Assembly: GCA_009776725.1 (NCBI GenBank)
Contig: WRNE01000002.1
Location: forward strand, 64,001 to 104,026
Reading direction: 5' to 3'
Length of the DNA: 40,026 nucleotides
Origin: Coriobacteriia bacterium
Lineage (GTDB): Bacteria; Actinomycetota; Coriobacteriia; Coriobacteriales; UBA8131
The notes under the pieces are model-generated. The model made no database searches. It worked only from the letters and a program-made list of their open reading frames with translations, and had not been told where the DNA came from. A program made the translations under genes and the position numbers. Positions within the stretch are counted from its first letter, which is position 1; the number at the start of each line of letters is the position of its first letter. Below are positions 26,430-33,240 of this stretch, in pieces.

Positions 26430-27146
26430 TTATGAAAAAGCTGCCTTTTGGATAGCGAGCAGAGTGTTGATGCCCTCAGTGCCCAGGTCTAGCAGCGAGT
26501 TTAGGAGCTCGCGGCTAAATGTGGCATGCTCTGCCGTCCCTTGGATTTCCACGAACTCGGCCCGGTCGTTCATGACCAGGTTCATGTCGATTTCGGCAAT
26601 TCCGTCTTCTTGGTAGTCCATGTCCAGCACCAGCCGGCCGTCAACCATGCCGACACTGACCGCCGCTACTTGCCCAATCAGAGGGTCGGCATCGAGCTTG
26701 CCTGCGCTTTTTAAGACATCCAAGGCGTCTACCAGGGCAATCCATGCACCGGTGATAGCAGCTGTGCGGGTTCCGCCGTCGGCTTGGATGACGTCGCAGT
26801 CGATCATGATGCTGTGCTCCCCGAGGACGGACATGTCGACAACCGTGCGCAGGGACCGGCCGATCAGCCGCTGGATTTCTTGGGTACGGCCTTGCACGAT
26901 GCCTCTTTCGCGTTGGCTTCGGTCGGCAGTCGATGCCGGCAGCATGGCGTACTCGGCTGTCAGCCAACCCAGGCCTGAGCCCTTTCGCCAGCCCGGGAGG
27001 TTCTCGTCGATGGTCACTGCACAAAGCACATGGGTTTCTCCAAATTCAACCAAACACGAGCCATAGGGGTACTTCAAGTAGTTGCGCGTGACTTTGATCG
27101 GGCGCAACTCGTTTTCAGCTCTTCCGTAGGAGCGGTTGTTTTGCAT
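26430..27146 (-). CDS. rph: Ribonuclease PH
   Basis: RNase PH trims tRNA 3' ends by phosphorolysis. The 238 residues show the family start (RAENELRPIKVTRNYLKYPY), GSCLVEFGETHVLCAVT, the phosphate-site region (ERGIVQGRTQEIQRLIGRSL) and DCDVIQADGGTRTAAITGAW. ATG at 27146 with AAGGTGAG upstream, 16 bases after murI. A gap of 110 bases follows before the RdgB fusion gene, with no feature recognised in it. Confidence 0.97.
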   Translation of the reverse strand: MQNNRSYGRAENELRPIKVTRNYLKYPYGSCLVEFGETHVLCAVTIDENLPGWRKGSGLGWLTAEYAMLPASTADRSQRERGIVQGRTQEIQRLIGRSLRTVVDMSVLGEHSIMIDCDVIQADGGTRTAAITGAWIALVDALDVLKSAGKLDADPLIGQVAAVSVGMVDGRLVLDMDYQEDGIAEIDMNLVMNDRAEFVEIQGTAEHATFSRELLNSLLDLGTEGINTLLAIQKAAFS

Positions 27147-27162
27147 ATCTCACCTTGTTTCT

Positions 27163-28239
27163 TTAGGCGTTCGACCCTGCAGAGGCAGCAGGAGAGGGCG
27201 TCTGTGGGGCCGGGCTGTCAGCAGCAGGCCCTGTTGGGCTGTTTTCGTCAGGTGTGGATAAAACCGTGATGCTGCCTGCCGCATGGCAAGGGAAGTCCAT
27301 TGCCATGTCCTCGGTTTCGGCAGCTGCGAGGCCGACTGTCTGTCCCAGTGCGACGAGGTCTGCCAAGTCGACCTGCTCGGTGGCGCCTATCGGCATCCCG
27401 AGCACCGCTGAGGACAGCATCTTAAAATCAAGGAGGTCGGTCCCGGTGGTCACGAAACGATGCGTCGGGGGCTCATCGCCAGATGCCAGCAGCCCACTCT
27501 CGCCAAGTATGGCCAGCACGTCGCGTGCAGTCTCCTCGGCGCTTGATATGATCTGCACGTCCGAGCCGACTATCGAGGAGATCATCGGGGCGATCAGCGG
27601 ATAGTGCGTGCACCCCAAGACAAGCGTGTCGATGTTGCAGCGTTTCAGCGAGTCGAGGTAATCACGGGCAATCTCTTGAAAGGCCGGGCGCACATAGATG
27701 GACGAAACCGGCGCCATAAACTCCTCCAAGGGGTTTCGATCAAGCCTTAGGCCTTGTTCGACTATCTCTACAAAGCGAGGGGTAGCTGTGGAGAAGACCG
27801 TGATACGCGGGTCTATCCGGCGAATCCTTTTGGAGTACTCTCCCGAATCGATTGTTGCTTGAGTGCCAATTACTCCGATGATCTTGTTCTTGGTCGCCTT
27901 GACTGCGGCGCGCGCCCCAGGCTCGATGACTCCGATTACGGGGACTGGCGAGATCTCTTGGATGACGTCCAAGGCAGCAGCCGTCGCCGTGTTGCAGGCG
28001 ATAACTATCATCTTGACTCCCTGGTTGGCGAGCCAAGTCGCAATCTGTATAGCAAACGTACGCACTTCAGCAAGGCTGCGTGGCCCATAAGGGCAACGCA
28101 GGGTATCGCCAAAATAGATCATTTTCTCGTTCGGCAAGAGCTGCATGACCTCTCGGGCAACCGTCATGCCGCCAATGCCTGAATCGAAAATGCCGATCGG
28201 CTGGTCGTTCGTTGCAGTATCATCACCTAGTATGCTCAT
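27163..28239 (-). CDS. murI: Glutamate racemase with C-terminal extension
   Basis: MurI makes D-glutamate for peptidoglycan. The catalytic cysteines C82 (IACNTATA) and C210 (VLGCTHYPLI), with D19 (IFDSGIGGM) and H212, are present. The core ends near residue 280; about 75 further residues are rich in Ala, Pro, Ser, Thr and acidic residues, with no domain recognised, and the total of 358 compares with about 265 usually. The frame is open to TTG at 28257, but ATG at 28239 has AGGAT upstream and is preferred. It heads murI-rph-rdgB, 39 bases after efp. Confidence 0.95.
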   Translation of the reverse strand: MSILGDDTATNDQPIGIFDSGIGGMTVAREVMQLLPNEKMIYFGDTLRCPYGPRSLAEVRTFAIQIATWLANQGVKMIVIACNTATAAALDVIQEISPVPVIGVIEPGARAAVKATKNKIIGVIGTQATIDSGEYSKRIRRIDPRITVFSTATPRFVEIVEQGLRLDRNPLEEFMAPVSSIYVRPAFQEIARDYLDSLKRCNIDTLVLGCTHYPLIAPMISSIVGSDVQIISSAEETARDVLAILGESGLLASGDEPPTHRFVTTGTDLLDFKMLSSAVLGMPIGATEQVDLADLVALGQTVGLAAAETEDMAMDFPCHAAGSITVLSTPDENSPTGPAADSPAPQTPSPAASAGSNA

Positions 28240-28278
28240 ATTAAAATATCCTAACAAGCTTCAAGATCAATCGGCATA

Positions 28279-28839
28279 TCACACCCGGGTTATGTACCTG
28301 CCGTCTCGGGTATCAATACGAAGCACATCGCCTTGGTTGACGAACATGGGGACATTGATCACGGCCCCGGTCTCCAGCGTAGCTGGCTTGGTGCCTCCTT
28401 GGACCGTGTCGCCTTTGAAACCAGGCTCGGTATCAAGCACCTTTAGCTCAACGAACATTTGGGCCTCTACGCCCAATAGTTCTTCTCCAGCGTATTGCAT
28501 CGTTGCAGTGTCGTTCTCTTTCAACCACAGAGCCGCATCGCCTACAACATCATCCATCAAGGCCATTTGCTCGTAGGTCTCTAAGTCCATGAAATAGTAT
28601 TCGCCGCTGTCGGAATAAAGGAACTGCACTTCCTTTTGCTCCATTCTTACTTCGTCGAACTTCTCACCGGCTCGAAAGGTAAGGTCATTGACCCGTCCAG
28701 TGCGCACATCACGGACCTTTGTGCGTACGAAAGCTCCTCCCTTGCCTGGTTTTACGTGCTGGAACTCAATTATTACATAGGGCTTGCCTTCGATTAGAAT
28801 GGCTTTGCCATTTTTAAAATCAGCAGTGGAAATCGCCAC
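28279..28839 (-). CDS. efp: Elongation factor P
   Basis: EF-P relieves ribosome stalling at polyproline. The three OB-like domains are full length. The tip of domain I reads KPGKGGAF with Lys33, the residue modified in some bacteria. The frame is open to 28893, but GTG at 28839 gives the family start MAISTADFKNG, has GGAAGGA seven to eight bases upstream and yields 186 residues. No epmA, earP or ymfI-type modifying gene is in the window. Its gene is separated by 880 bases from the next, divergent operon. Confidence 0.96.
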   Translation of the reverse strand: MAISTADFKNGKAILIEGKPYVIIEFQHVKPGKGGAFVRTKVRDVRTGRVNDLTFRAGEKFDEVRMEQKEVQFLYSDSGEYYFMDLETYEQMALMDDVVGDAALWLKENDTATMQYAGEELLGVEAQMFVELKVLDTEPGFKGDTVQGGTKPATLETGAVINVPMFVNQGDVLRIDTRDGRYITRV

Positions 28840-28950
28840 GGTAGTGTCCTTCCTCACGGGGTCAGAACAAAGTATACAACGATTCATAGACAAAGGTGAT
28901 ACACGCTGCTTGAGAGCTTTGATGCTAAAGGCTTGGTCGAAGGCTTATCT

Positions 28951-28986
28951 TTGCCAGTCTGGCAAACAGGCTAGCGTTTGCCAGAC
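28951..28986. promoter_or_regulatory. Nested dyads of TTGCCAGA type upstream of efp
   Basis: A perfect 11-bp inverted repeat has arms GTCTGGCAAAC (28957-28967) and GTTTGCCAGAC (28976-28986) with an eight-base loop. The left arm overlaps a second dyad, TTGCCA-GTC-TGGCAA (28951-28965). Three related half-sites in 36 bases look like a protein operator or a hairpin. It lies about 115 bases upstream of efp. The rest of 28840-29127 shows no gene or recognised signal. Confidence 0.45.
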
Positions 28987-29127
28987 GCAGGTGTTTTAGA
29001 TTGCAGTTTTAGCTATGAGCAAAAAGGCTCCGTCAAAGCCATTCATGTTCAGGTCTTCAAAGAGATGATGGGGGGAGGCTCAACAATATACTATTATACT
29101 ATTTTTAGAATGGTAACAAAGCTAGAT

Positions 29128-29277
29128 GCTGCAGATTGACGGTAGGGTACAATTTTTTACACCGCTTGAAAAAAGTCGTTTTGCAAAAGCCCAGGTCAGA
29201 AATTTGCTTAGTTGTAGTAACATAAATTTTCGACCGAATTTTCCCGAAAAAAGTGTACCCTACCGTCAATCTGCAGC
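29128..29277. repeat. MITE-like element with 23-bp perfect terminal inverted repeats
   Basis: The 23 bases from 29128 to 29150 are exactly the reverse complement of 29255-29277. The outer end reads GCTGCAGATTGACGGTAGGG on the left. Pairing continues imperfectly inward through a run of six T and A. The 104-base interior is A+T-rich and codes for nothing recognisable. A short element with long terminal inverted repeats and no transposase fits a miniature inverted-repeat transposable element. No target-site duplication was found at the ends. A large RNA hairpin is the other possibility. Confidence 0.65.
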
Positions 29278-29354
29278 GTAAGACAGCCACGCCTGCCAGT
29301 GCTTGCTGAATTCTACTGATGTACATTGGCCAAACTCGTCCTAAAGACAGCTTT

Positions 29355-29389
29355 ATGCTTGCAGGCGCTGGGCTCAAGCAAGCATTTTT
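29355..29389 (+). terminator. Terminator-like hairpin upstream of the nitrogenase-like operon
   Basis: ATGCTTG (29355-29361) and CAAGCAT (29379-29385) form a seven-base-pair stem followed directly by a T-run (29385-29389). The loop is 17 bases. There is no gene upstream on the plus strand to be ended, so it could be an attenuator in a long leader, or a chance structure. Confidence 0.35.
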
Positions 29390-29511
29390 GATATGGCGAT
29401 AGCAATAGGTAGCGACGATACCGAGGATGGGATGGCTAAAAGCGGCTATAACCCAAGATATCTAGGCAATTACCGGTGATAGACTTGCCCTGGGGTATCG
29501 GTGCGATTAGC

Positions 29512-29537
29512 TTGGCAACTGCCAATGCGAGTCGCAT
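29512..29537 (+). other. Adjacent hairpins in the region before the nitrogenase-like operon
   Basis: TTGGCA-AC-TGCCAA (29512-29525) is followed at once by ATGCGA-G-TCGCAT (29525-29537), two perfect stems sharing one base. Further short dyads lie around them, such as GGCAA/TTGCC at 29465-29489 and CCGCC-T-GGCGG at 29617-29627. The dense pairing suggests a structured RNA or a cluster of operators. The loops are too tight for stable RNA hairpins in part, so operators are the likelier reading. No known riboswitch was recognised, and no gene was recognised between 29280 and 29721. Confidence 0.35.
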
Positions 29538-29656
29538 CAAGCAGCGTGGGTTTATCCCCATGGAAAAAAGACTGGAGGCGGGATAAAAAAGCGCTGACGG
29601 CTTTGCACATCGGAATCCGCCTGGCGGGCTTGTTTTCGGCTGGTATGTTAAAGCTG

Positions 29657-29685
29657 TTGACTGTGAATTGAATTGTGGCTATCGT
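29657..29685 (+). promoter_or_regulatory. Promoter for the nitrogenase-like operon
   Basis: TTGACT (29657-29662), a 17-base spacer and TATCGT (29680-29685) make a plausible sigma-A promoter. It would start transcription near 29692, giving a leader of only about 30 bases to the NifH-like start with AGGGAGGTG. No sigma-54 type GG-N10-GC element of the kind used by classical nif genes was seen. Confidence 0.5.
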
Positions 29686-29721
29686 CAAGTGCGAATGAAA
29701 ACATAGCAGGGAGGTGCTTTG

Positions 29722-30486
29722 ATGAAGAAAATCGCTATTTATGGCAAGGGCGGCATTGGCAAGTCCACTGTCGTCTCCAACATTTCTGTCGCGCTGGCGG
29801 GAATGGGTTTTACGGTCATGCAGATCGGGTGCGACCCGAAGTCCGACTCGACGCGCAATTTGACCGAGGGCGTGAGGATTCCGACTGTTTTGGACAGCAT
29901 GCGCGACCTCGGCGATGTCGAGCTGGGCGATATCGTGGTCAAGTCCAGCTCGGGAGTCCTATGCGTTGAGTCGGGTGGGCCTATCCCGGGGGTCGGTTGT
30001 GCCGGCCGCGGGATAATCACTGCCTTTGAGAAGCTCGAGGAGCTCGATGCCTATCAGGTCTACCAGCCTGACTTCATTTTCTACGATGTCTTGGGCGACG
30101 TGGTTTGCGGCGGCTTTGCCATGCCGATTCGCGGCGGATACGCAGACGAGGTCTGTATTGTCACCTCGGGAGAGATGATGTCGCTTTATGCAGCGACTAA
30201 TATCTCACAGGCAGTGAAGAGCTTCGGAAAGCGCGGCTATGCCTCGCTGAAGGGCTTGATCTTTAATGCCAAGAACATCGAAGGCGAAGAGGACCTGGTG
30301 CAGAGGGCAGCAGCCGAGATCGAGACCCAGGTGATTTACCATCTCCCCCGCGATGGGCAGGTGCAAGCCGCAGAGGCTTTGGGTAAGACAGTCGTCGAGG
30401 CTTTTCCGGACTCGGAGATGGCTGGCCACTTTAAGGCCTTGGCCGAGCTTGTGATGGCAGATACGCTAGAAGGTGAAGTAGCATGA
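29722..30486 (+). CDS. Nitrogenase-like iron protein (NifH/NflH family)
   Basis: A 254-residue homologue of NifH, the ATP-dependent reductase that passes electrons from a [4Fe-4S] cluster between two subunits to its partner. It has the P-loop GKGGIGKST (8-16), switch I CDPKSDSTRN (37-46), both cluster cysteines C93 (VGCAGRG) and C129 (DVVCGGFAMPIR), and Arg96, the residue ADP-ribosylated in some NifH proteins. It is about 35 residues shorter than nitrogenase NifH, mainly at the C-terminus, as in NifH-like group IV proteins. ATG at 29722 is preceded by AGGGAGGTG; the stop overlaps the next gene by four bases (ATGA). Its partners are the two following genes. The substrate is unknown. Confidence 0.93.
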   Translation: MKKIAIYGKGGIGKSTVVSNISVALAGMGFTVMQIGCDPKSDSTRNLTEGVRIPTVLDSMRDLGDVELGDIVVKSSSGVLCVESGGPIPGVGCAGRGIITAFEKLEELDAYQVYQPDFIFYDVLGDVVCGGFAMPIRGGYADEVCIVTSGEMMSLYAATNISQAVKSFGKRGYASLKGLIFNAKNIEGEEDLVQRAAAEIETQVIYHLPRDGQVQAAEALGKTVVEAFPDSEMAGHFKALAELVMADTLEGEVA

Positions 30487-31925
30487 ACGCCGAAATGCTT
30501 GAGGCTGTTAAGACCGAGGCTGCGCCCGAGGGCGCCGCTGTGTGCGAAGGTGCCCCTGCCTCCGCCGGTGCTGGTGCGGCAGGAAGCAAGCCCGAAGCAG
30601 TGGCCTTGCCCCCAGAGCTTCGCCACCTGAAGCGCCTGTCGACAATCCGTTCCGGAAAGAATATCAAGTTCCTCACTCCGGCTGTCTACTCCGGCGGATG
30701 GTGCCCGATGCGCATCGCCTGCAACATCTGCGAGGACATCGAGGGCCTCTCCTACCTGCTGGTCGGCATGCCCGAATGCGCCACCCACTCGCGAGGCATG
30801 AACTCCTCGCCAAACGGACAGCACGGCGAGCTGCGCTGGCTTTATACCCTCGACGCCAACGAGGTGATCTTCGGCTGCCATGCCGGAGTGGCCGATGCCC
30901 TCCGCCAGATGGACGCCGCAGGGGCACGCGCTGTGCTGATCATCGCTACCTGTGTGACCGACCTGATCGGCGAGGACCTCGAGGGCATCATCGAAGAGGT
31001 GTCCCCTGACATCCAAGCCCGCCTGTCCTATGTCACCCTAGGCCAGTTCAAGAACTTCGGCTCCCCCATCGGCACCTGGAAGACCGCCGAGGCCATCGGC
31101 GAGCTGATGGGCCCCCAAGCCGTCCAGCCAGGCACTGCCAACGCCCTCTTTGTCGAGCCCTGGCGCTACAACAACGACCCCGTTCGTCTCCCCCTGGTCA
31201 TCGATGCGTTGATCGATGCCGGCGTCCAAGTGCGCCGACTCACCCGGGGAGCCTCGCTCGACGACTACCTCGCTGCCCCGTCCGCCCAGCTCAACCTGGT
31301 CCTGTCTGCCTATACGCAGCCGCTGGCCCAGAAAATGGAAGAGCGCTTCGGGCTGCCCTACGCTCCGCTGCATCAGGCTTTTTCTGTGGAGAAGATCGAT
31401 CTGGTCTACGAGCAGGCCGCTGCCGCCTTCGGCGTGACTTGGAGTGCAGACTGGGCTAGCCGCTTTGACCGCTGGCGCGAGCGGGCGCTGCAGCTTGAAG
31501 AGCGAGCGCAGAGCGAGCTTGCCGGCCTTAGGTTTGCTTTTTTGACTGGTGTTGACATGCCAGTTGCCTTAGCTTTATATCTTGCTAGTTTTGGTATGGA
31601 ACCCCTTGTCCTGCATGTCCAAGACTTCCACAATGAGGACATCGCCTATTCCCAAGAGCTGAAGTCGCTGGGATTTGATCCACCGATATGCCGAATCATG
31701 CATCGCGACCATGACATCGAGGTCATCCGCAGGCTCCAGCCAGACATCAGTTTTGGCTATGTCTCTGAGCCGATCGAGGGCTTTAGGGTGTCCGAGGAGA
31801 TGGGCGACTACTTCGGCATGACAGGATATGAGCGCACTGTCAGCCTGCTGACCAGGCTTTTTAACGTTTTAGACACCGGTCAGACCGGGGAGAGGATGGA
31901 CGTTTATGGGCCTACACCGTTTTAA
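30483..31925 (+). CDS. NifD-like subunit of a nitrogenase-like reductase
   Basis: A 480-residue member of the nitrogenase component 1 superfamily. After an Ala/Gly/Glu-rich, probably disordered N-terminus (1-45), the core begins KFLTPAVYSGGWCPMRIACN. C74, C99 (MPECATHSR) and C157 (IATCVTDLIGEDLEG) line up with NifD Cys62, Cys88 and Cys154, the P-cluster ligands. Two extra cysteines, C80 and C83, lie between. At the NifD Cys275 position the sequence reads LNLVLSAY, where nitrogenase reads LNLVHCYR, so the FeMo-cofactor Cys is lost; no counterpart of His442 was found. It should therefore not carry FeMo-co in the usual way. It starts inside the NifH-like stop and overlaps the NifK-like gene by 20 bases. 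Its first 1,050 bases are much richer in G+C than the rest. Confidence 0.9.
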   Translation: MNAEMLEAVKTEAAPEGAAVCEGAPASAGAGAAGSKPEAVALPPELRHLKRLSTIRSGKNIKFLTPAVYSGGWCPMRIACNICEDIEGLSYLLVGMPECATHSRGMNSSPNGQHGELRWLYTLDANEVIFGCHAGVADALRQMDAAGARAVLIIATCVTDLIGEDLEGIIEEVSPDIQARLSYVTLGQFKNFGSPIGTWKTAEAIGELMGPQAVQPGTANALFVEPWRYNNDPVRLPLVIDALIDAGVQVRRLTRGASLDDYLAAPSAQLNLVLSAYTQPLAQKMEERFGLPYAPLHQAFSVEKIDLVYEQAAAAFGVTWSADWASRFDRWRERALQLEERAQSELAGLRFAFLTGVDMPVALALYLASFGMEPLVLHVQDFHNEDIAYSQELKSLGFDPPICRIMHRDHDIEVIRRLQPDISFGYVSEPIEGFRVSEEMGDYFGMTGYERTVSLLTRLFNVLDTGQTGERMDVYGPTPF

Positions 31926-33144
31926 GCCGATGCCCTCCGGCCGGATGGGGATCTTTTGGACGCTCGCCGGCATCAAAGAAGCCGCAATCATCGAGTTCGG
32001 CTGCATGGGGCACAACCTCTACAGCGGGGCCGACCTGCGCCGCGCTGGCATCTATGAAGGCTACGGGGCGCCGCTCTACACGACCTACATCGACGAGACC
32101 GACATCTCGCTCGGCGATACGGCCCGCCTCGAGGCGACGATCCGCCAAGTCATTGAAAACGACCATCCCAAGGTGATCTTCCTCCAGCCCTCCGCGGTGC
32201 CCGAGGTCATCGGTACCGATATGGTCGCTGTCGCCAACGAGCTTCAGTTCGAGTTCCCCGACGTGCGCCTGCTGCCGATCGGCCACGGCAGTTTTGCTAT
32301 ATCCCAGCATCGTGGAGTGCAGGAGGCTATGCTTGCCCTGGCCAAGGCCTTGCCAATTAATGTGGATAAGAGCCCGCTGCCGACATACAACATCATCGGG
32401 TCCTGCCCTGACCTGCTCCGCTACCATGCCGACGCCTCCGAGGTTACTCGCCTGATGGAAGGGGCCTTTGGGATGCAGGCAGGGTCGGTCTTTACCTCCG
32501 CCACCTCCATCAGCGAGATACAGCAAATGGGCTCGGCGCATATAAACCTGGTGGTTCGCCGCGAGGGTATTCCAGCAGCCGAGGTCTTAAAAGAGCGCTT
32601 CGGCACACCGTTTGTAGTGGGCCGGCCTTATGGGATCACTGGTACCAGTGACTGGCTGGATGCAGTGGGGTCAGTCCTCGGCAACGAGCCAGACAGGGCC
32701 TTCCTGAGCACTGAACGTGACTTGGCACTGGCTCAAATCGACTATGCGTTTGACTCTCTGGAGAGCAACGCCTGGTCTTATCCAGATGAGGCTATTCTGA
32801 CTATCGGCGGACATGCCGATGTTGTACGCGGTGTCTTGGCTTTCGCCACCCAAGAGCTGCCTTTAAAGCCTGGGCTGGCTTGGTGCGACTGTCCGGAGAT
32901 GGCAGACGATGAGATTCCCTATTTTTCCGAGGAGCAGTGGATTCCGGTTGTGCAAGGCCATGAAAAGGGATACTTGATGTTTTCTGGAGAAGCGCTTCTG
33001 TGGGCCGGTAAGAACACGCAGCTAGCCATCACCAACCCGGATATCGCTTGGCGGATACATCCTTTTGAGCCGCCTTTTGTAGGTTACCGAGGAGCTGTGC
33101 ACCTGACTAACCTGCTGATCAACGAGTACACGCTGACGCACTAG
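31906..33144 (+). CDS. NifK-like subunit of a nitrogenase-like reductase
   Basis: A 412-residue component 1 homologue, the expected partner of the preceding NifD-like protein. IIEFGCMGHNLYSG places C33 at NifK Cys95. At the other P-cluster positions there is no cysteine: Cys70 falls near P8/M9, and Cys153 falls on A97 in QPSAVPEVIGTD (nitrogenase has TTCMAEVIGDD). The rest shows the family fold (IIGSCPDLLRYHAD, GTPFVVGRPYGITGTSDWLD, ILTIGGHADVVRGVLAFA). It is about 100 residues shorter than NifK. ATG at 31906 has GAGAGGA about ten bases upstream; a second ATG at 31930 is an alternative just past the NifD-like stop. No terminator was recognised in the 96 bases that follow. Confidence 0.87.
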   Translation: MGLHRFKPMPSGRMGIFWTLAGIKEAAIIEFGCMGHNLYSGADLRRAGIYEGYGAPLYTTYIDETDISLGDTARLEATIRQVIENDHPKVIFLQPSAVPEVIGTDMVAVANELQFEFPDVRLLPIGHGSFAISQHRGVQEAMLALAKALPINVDKSPLPTYNIIGSCPDLLRYHADASEVTRLMEGAFGMQAGSVFTSATSISEIQQMGSAHINLVVRREGIPAAEVLKERFGTPFVVGRPYGITGTSDWLDAVGSVLGNEPDRAFLSTERDLALAQIDYAFDSLESNAWSYPDEAILTIGGHADVVRGVLAFATQELPLKPGLAWCDCPEMADDEIPYFSEEQWIPVVQGHEKGYLMFSGEALLWAGKNTQLAITNPDIAWRIHPFEPPFVGYRGAVHLTNLLINEYTLTH

Positions 33145-33240
33145 AAGCGCTGGTGCAGAGTGCTGCATGTTTTGTGGCCTGGGTGCCTGGGTGCTTAAAC
33201 GTTAAAGCGGCCTTTTCTAGGACGCATTTCTAGATGGGTC

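Noticed and set aside
29118..29290. Target-site duplication for the MITE-like element
   Set aside because: The flanks (GCTAGAT on the left, GTAAGAC on the right) show no matching direct repeat.
29105..29377. 90-codon minus-strand open frame
   Set aside because: It runs across the MITE-like element and depends on its inverted repeats; no family match and no ribosome-binding site.
29512..29530. GGCAACTGCCAA segment, similar to pieces of SAM-I riboswitches
   Set aside because: The other conserved helices and motifs of a SAM riboswitch are absent.
29470..29688. 72-codon minus-strand open frame before the nitrogenase-like operon
   Set aside because: No recognisable domain or conserved pattern, and it opposes the promoter reading into the operon.
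30336..31016. 226-codon minus-strand open frame
   Set aside because: Antisense to the NifH-like and NifD-like genes; it arises from their high G+C and codon bias.
31912..32541. 209-codon minus-strand open frame
   Set aside because: Antisense to the NifK-like gene in its G+C-rich part; no family resemblance.
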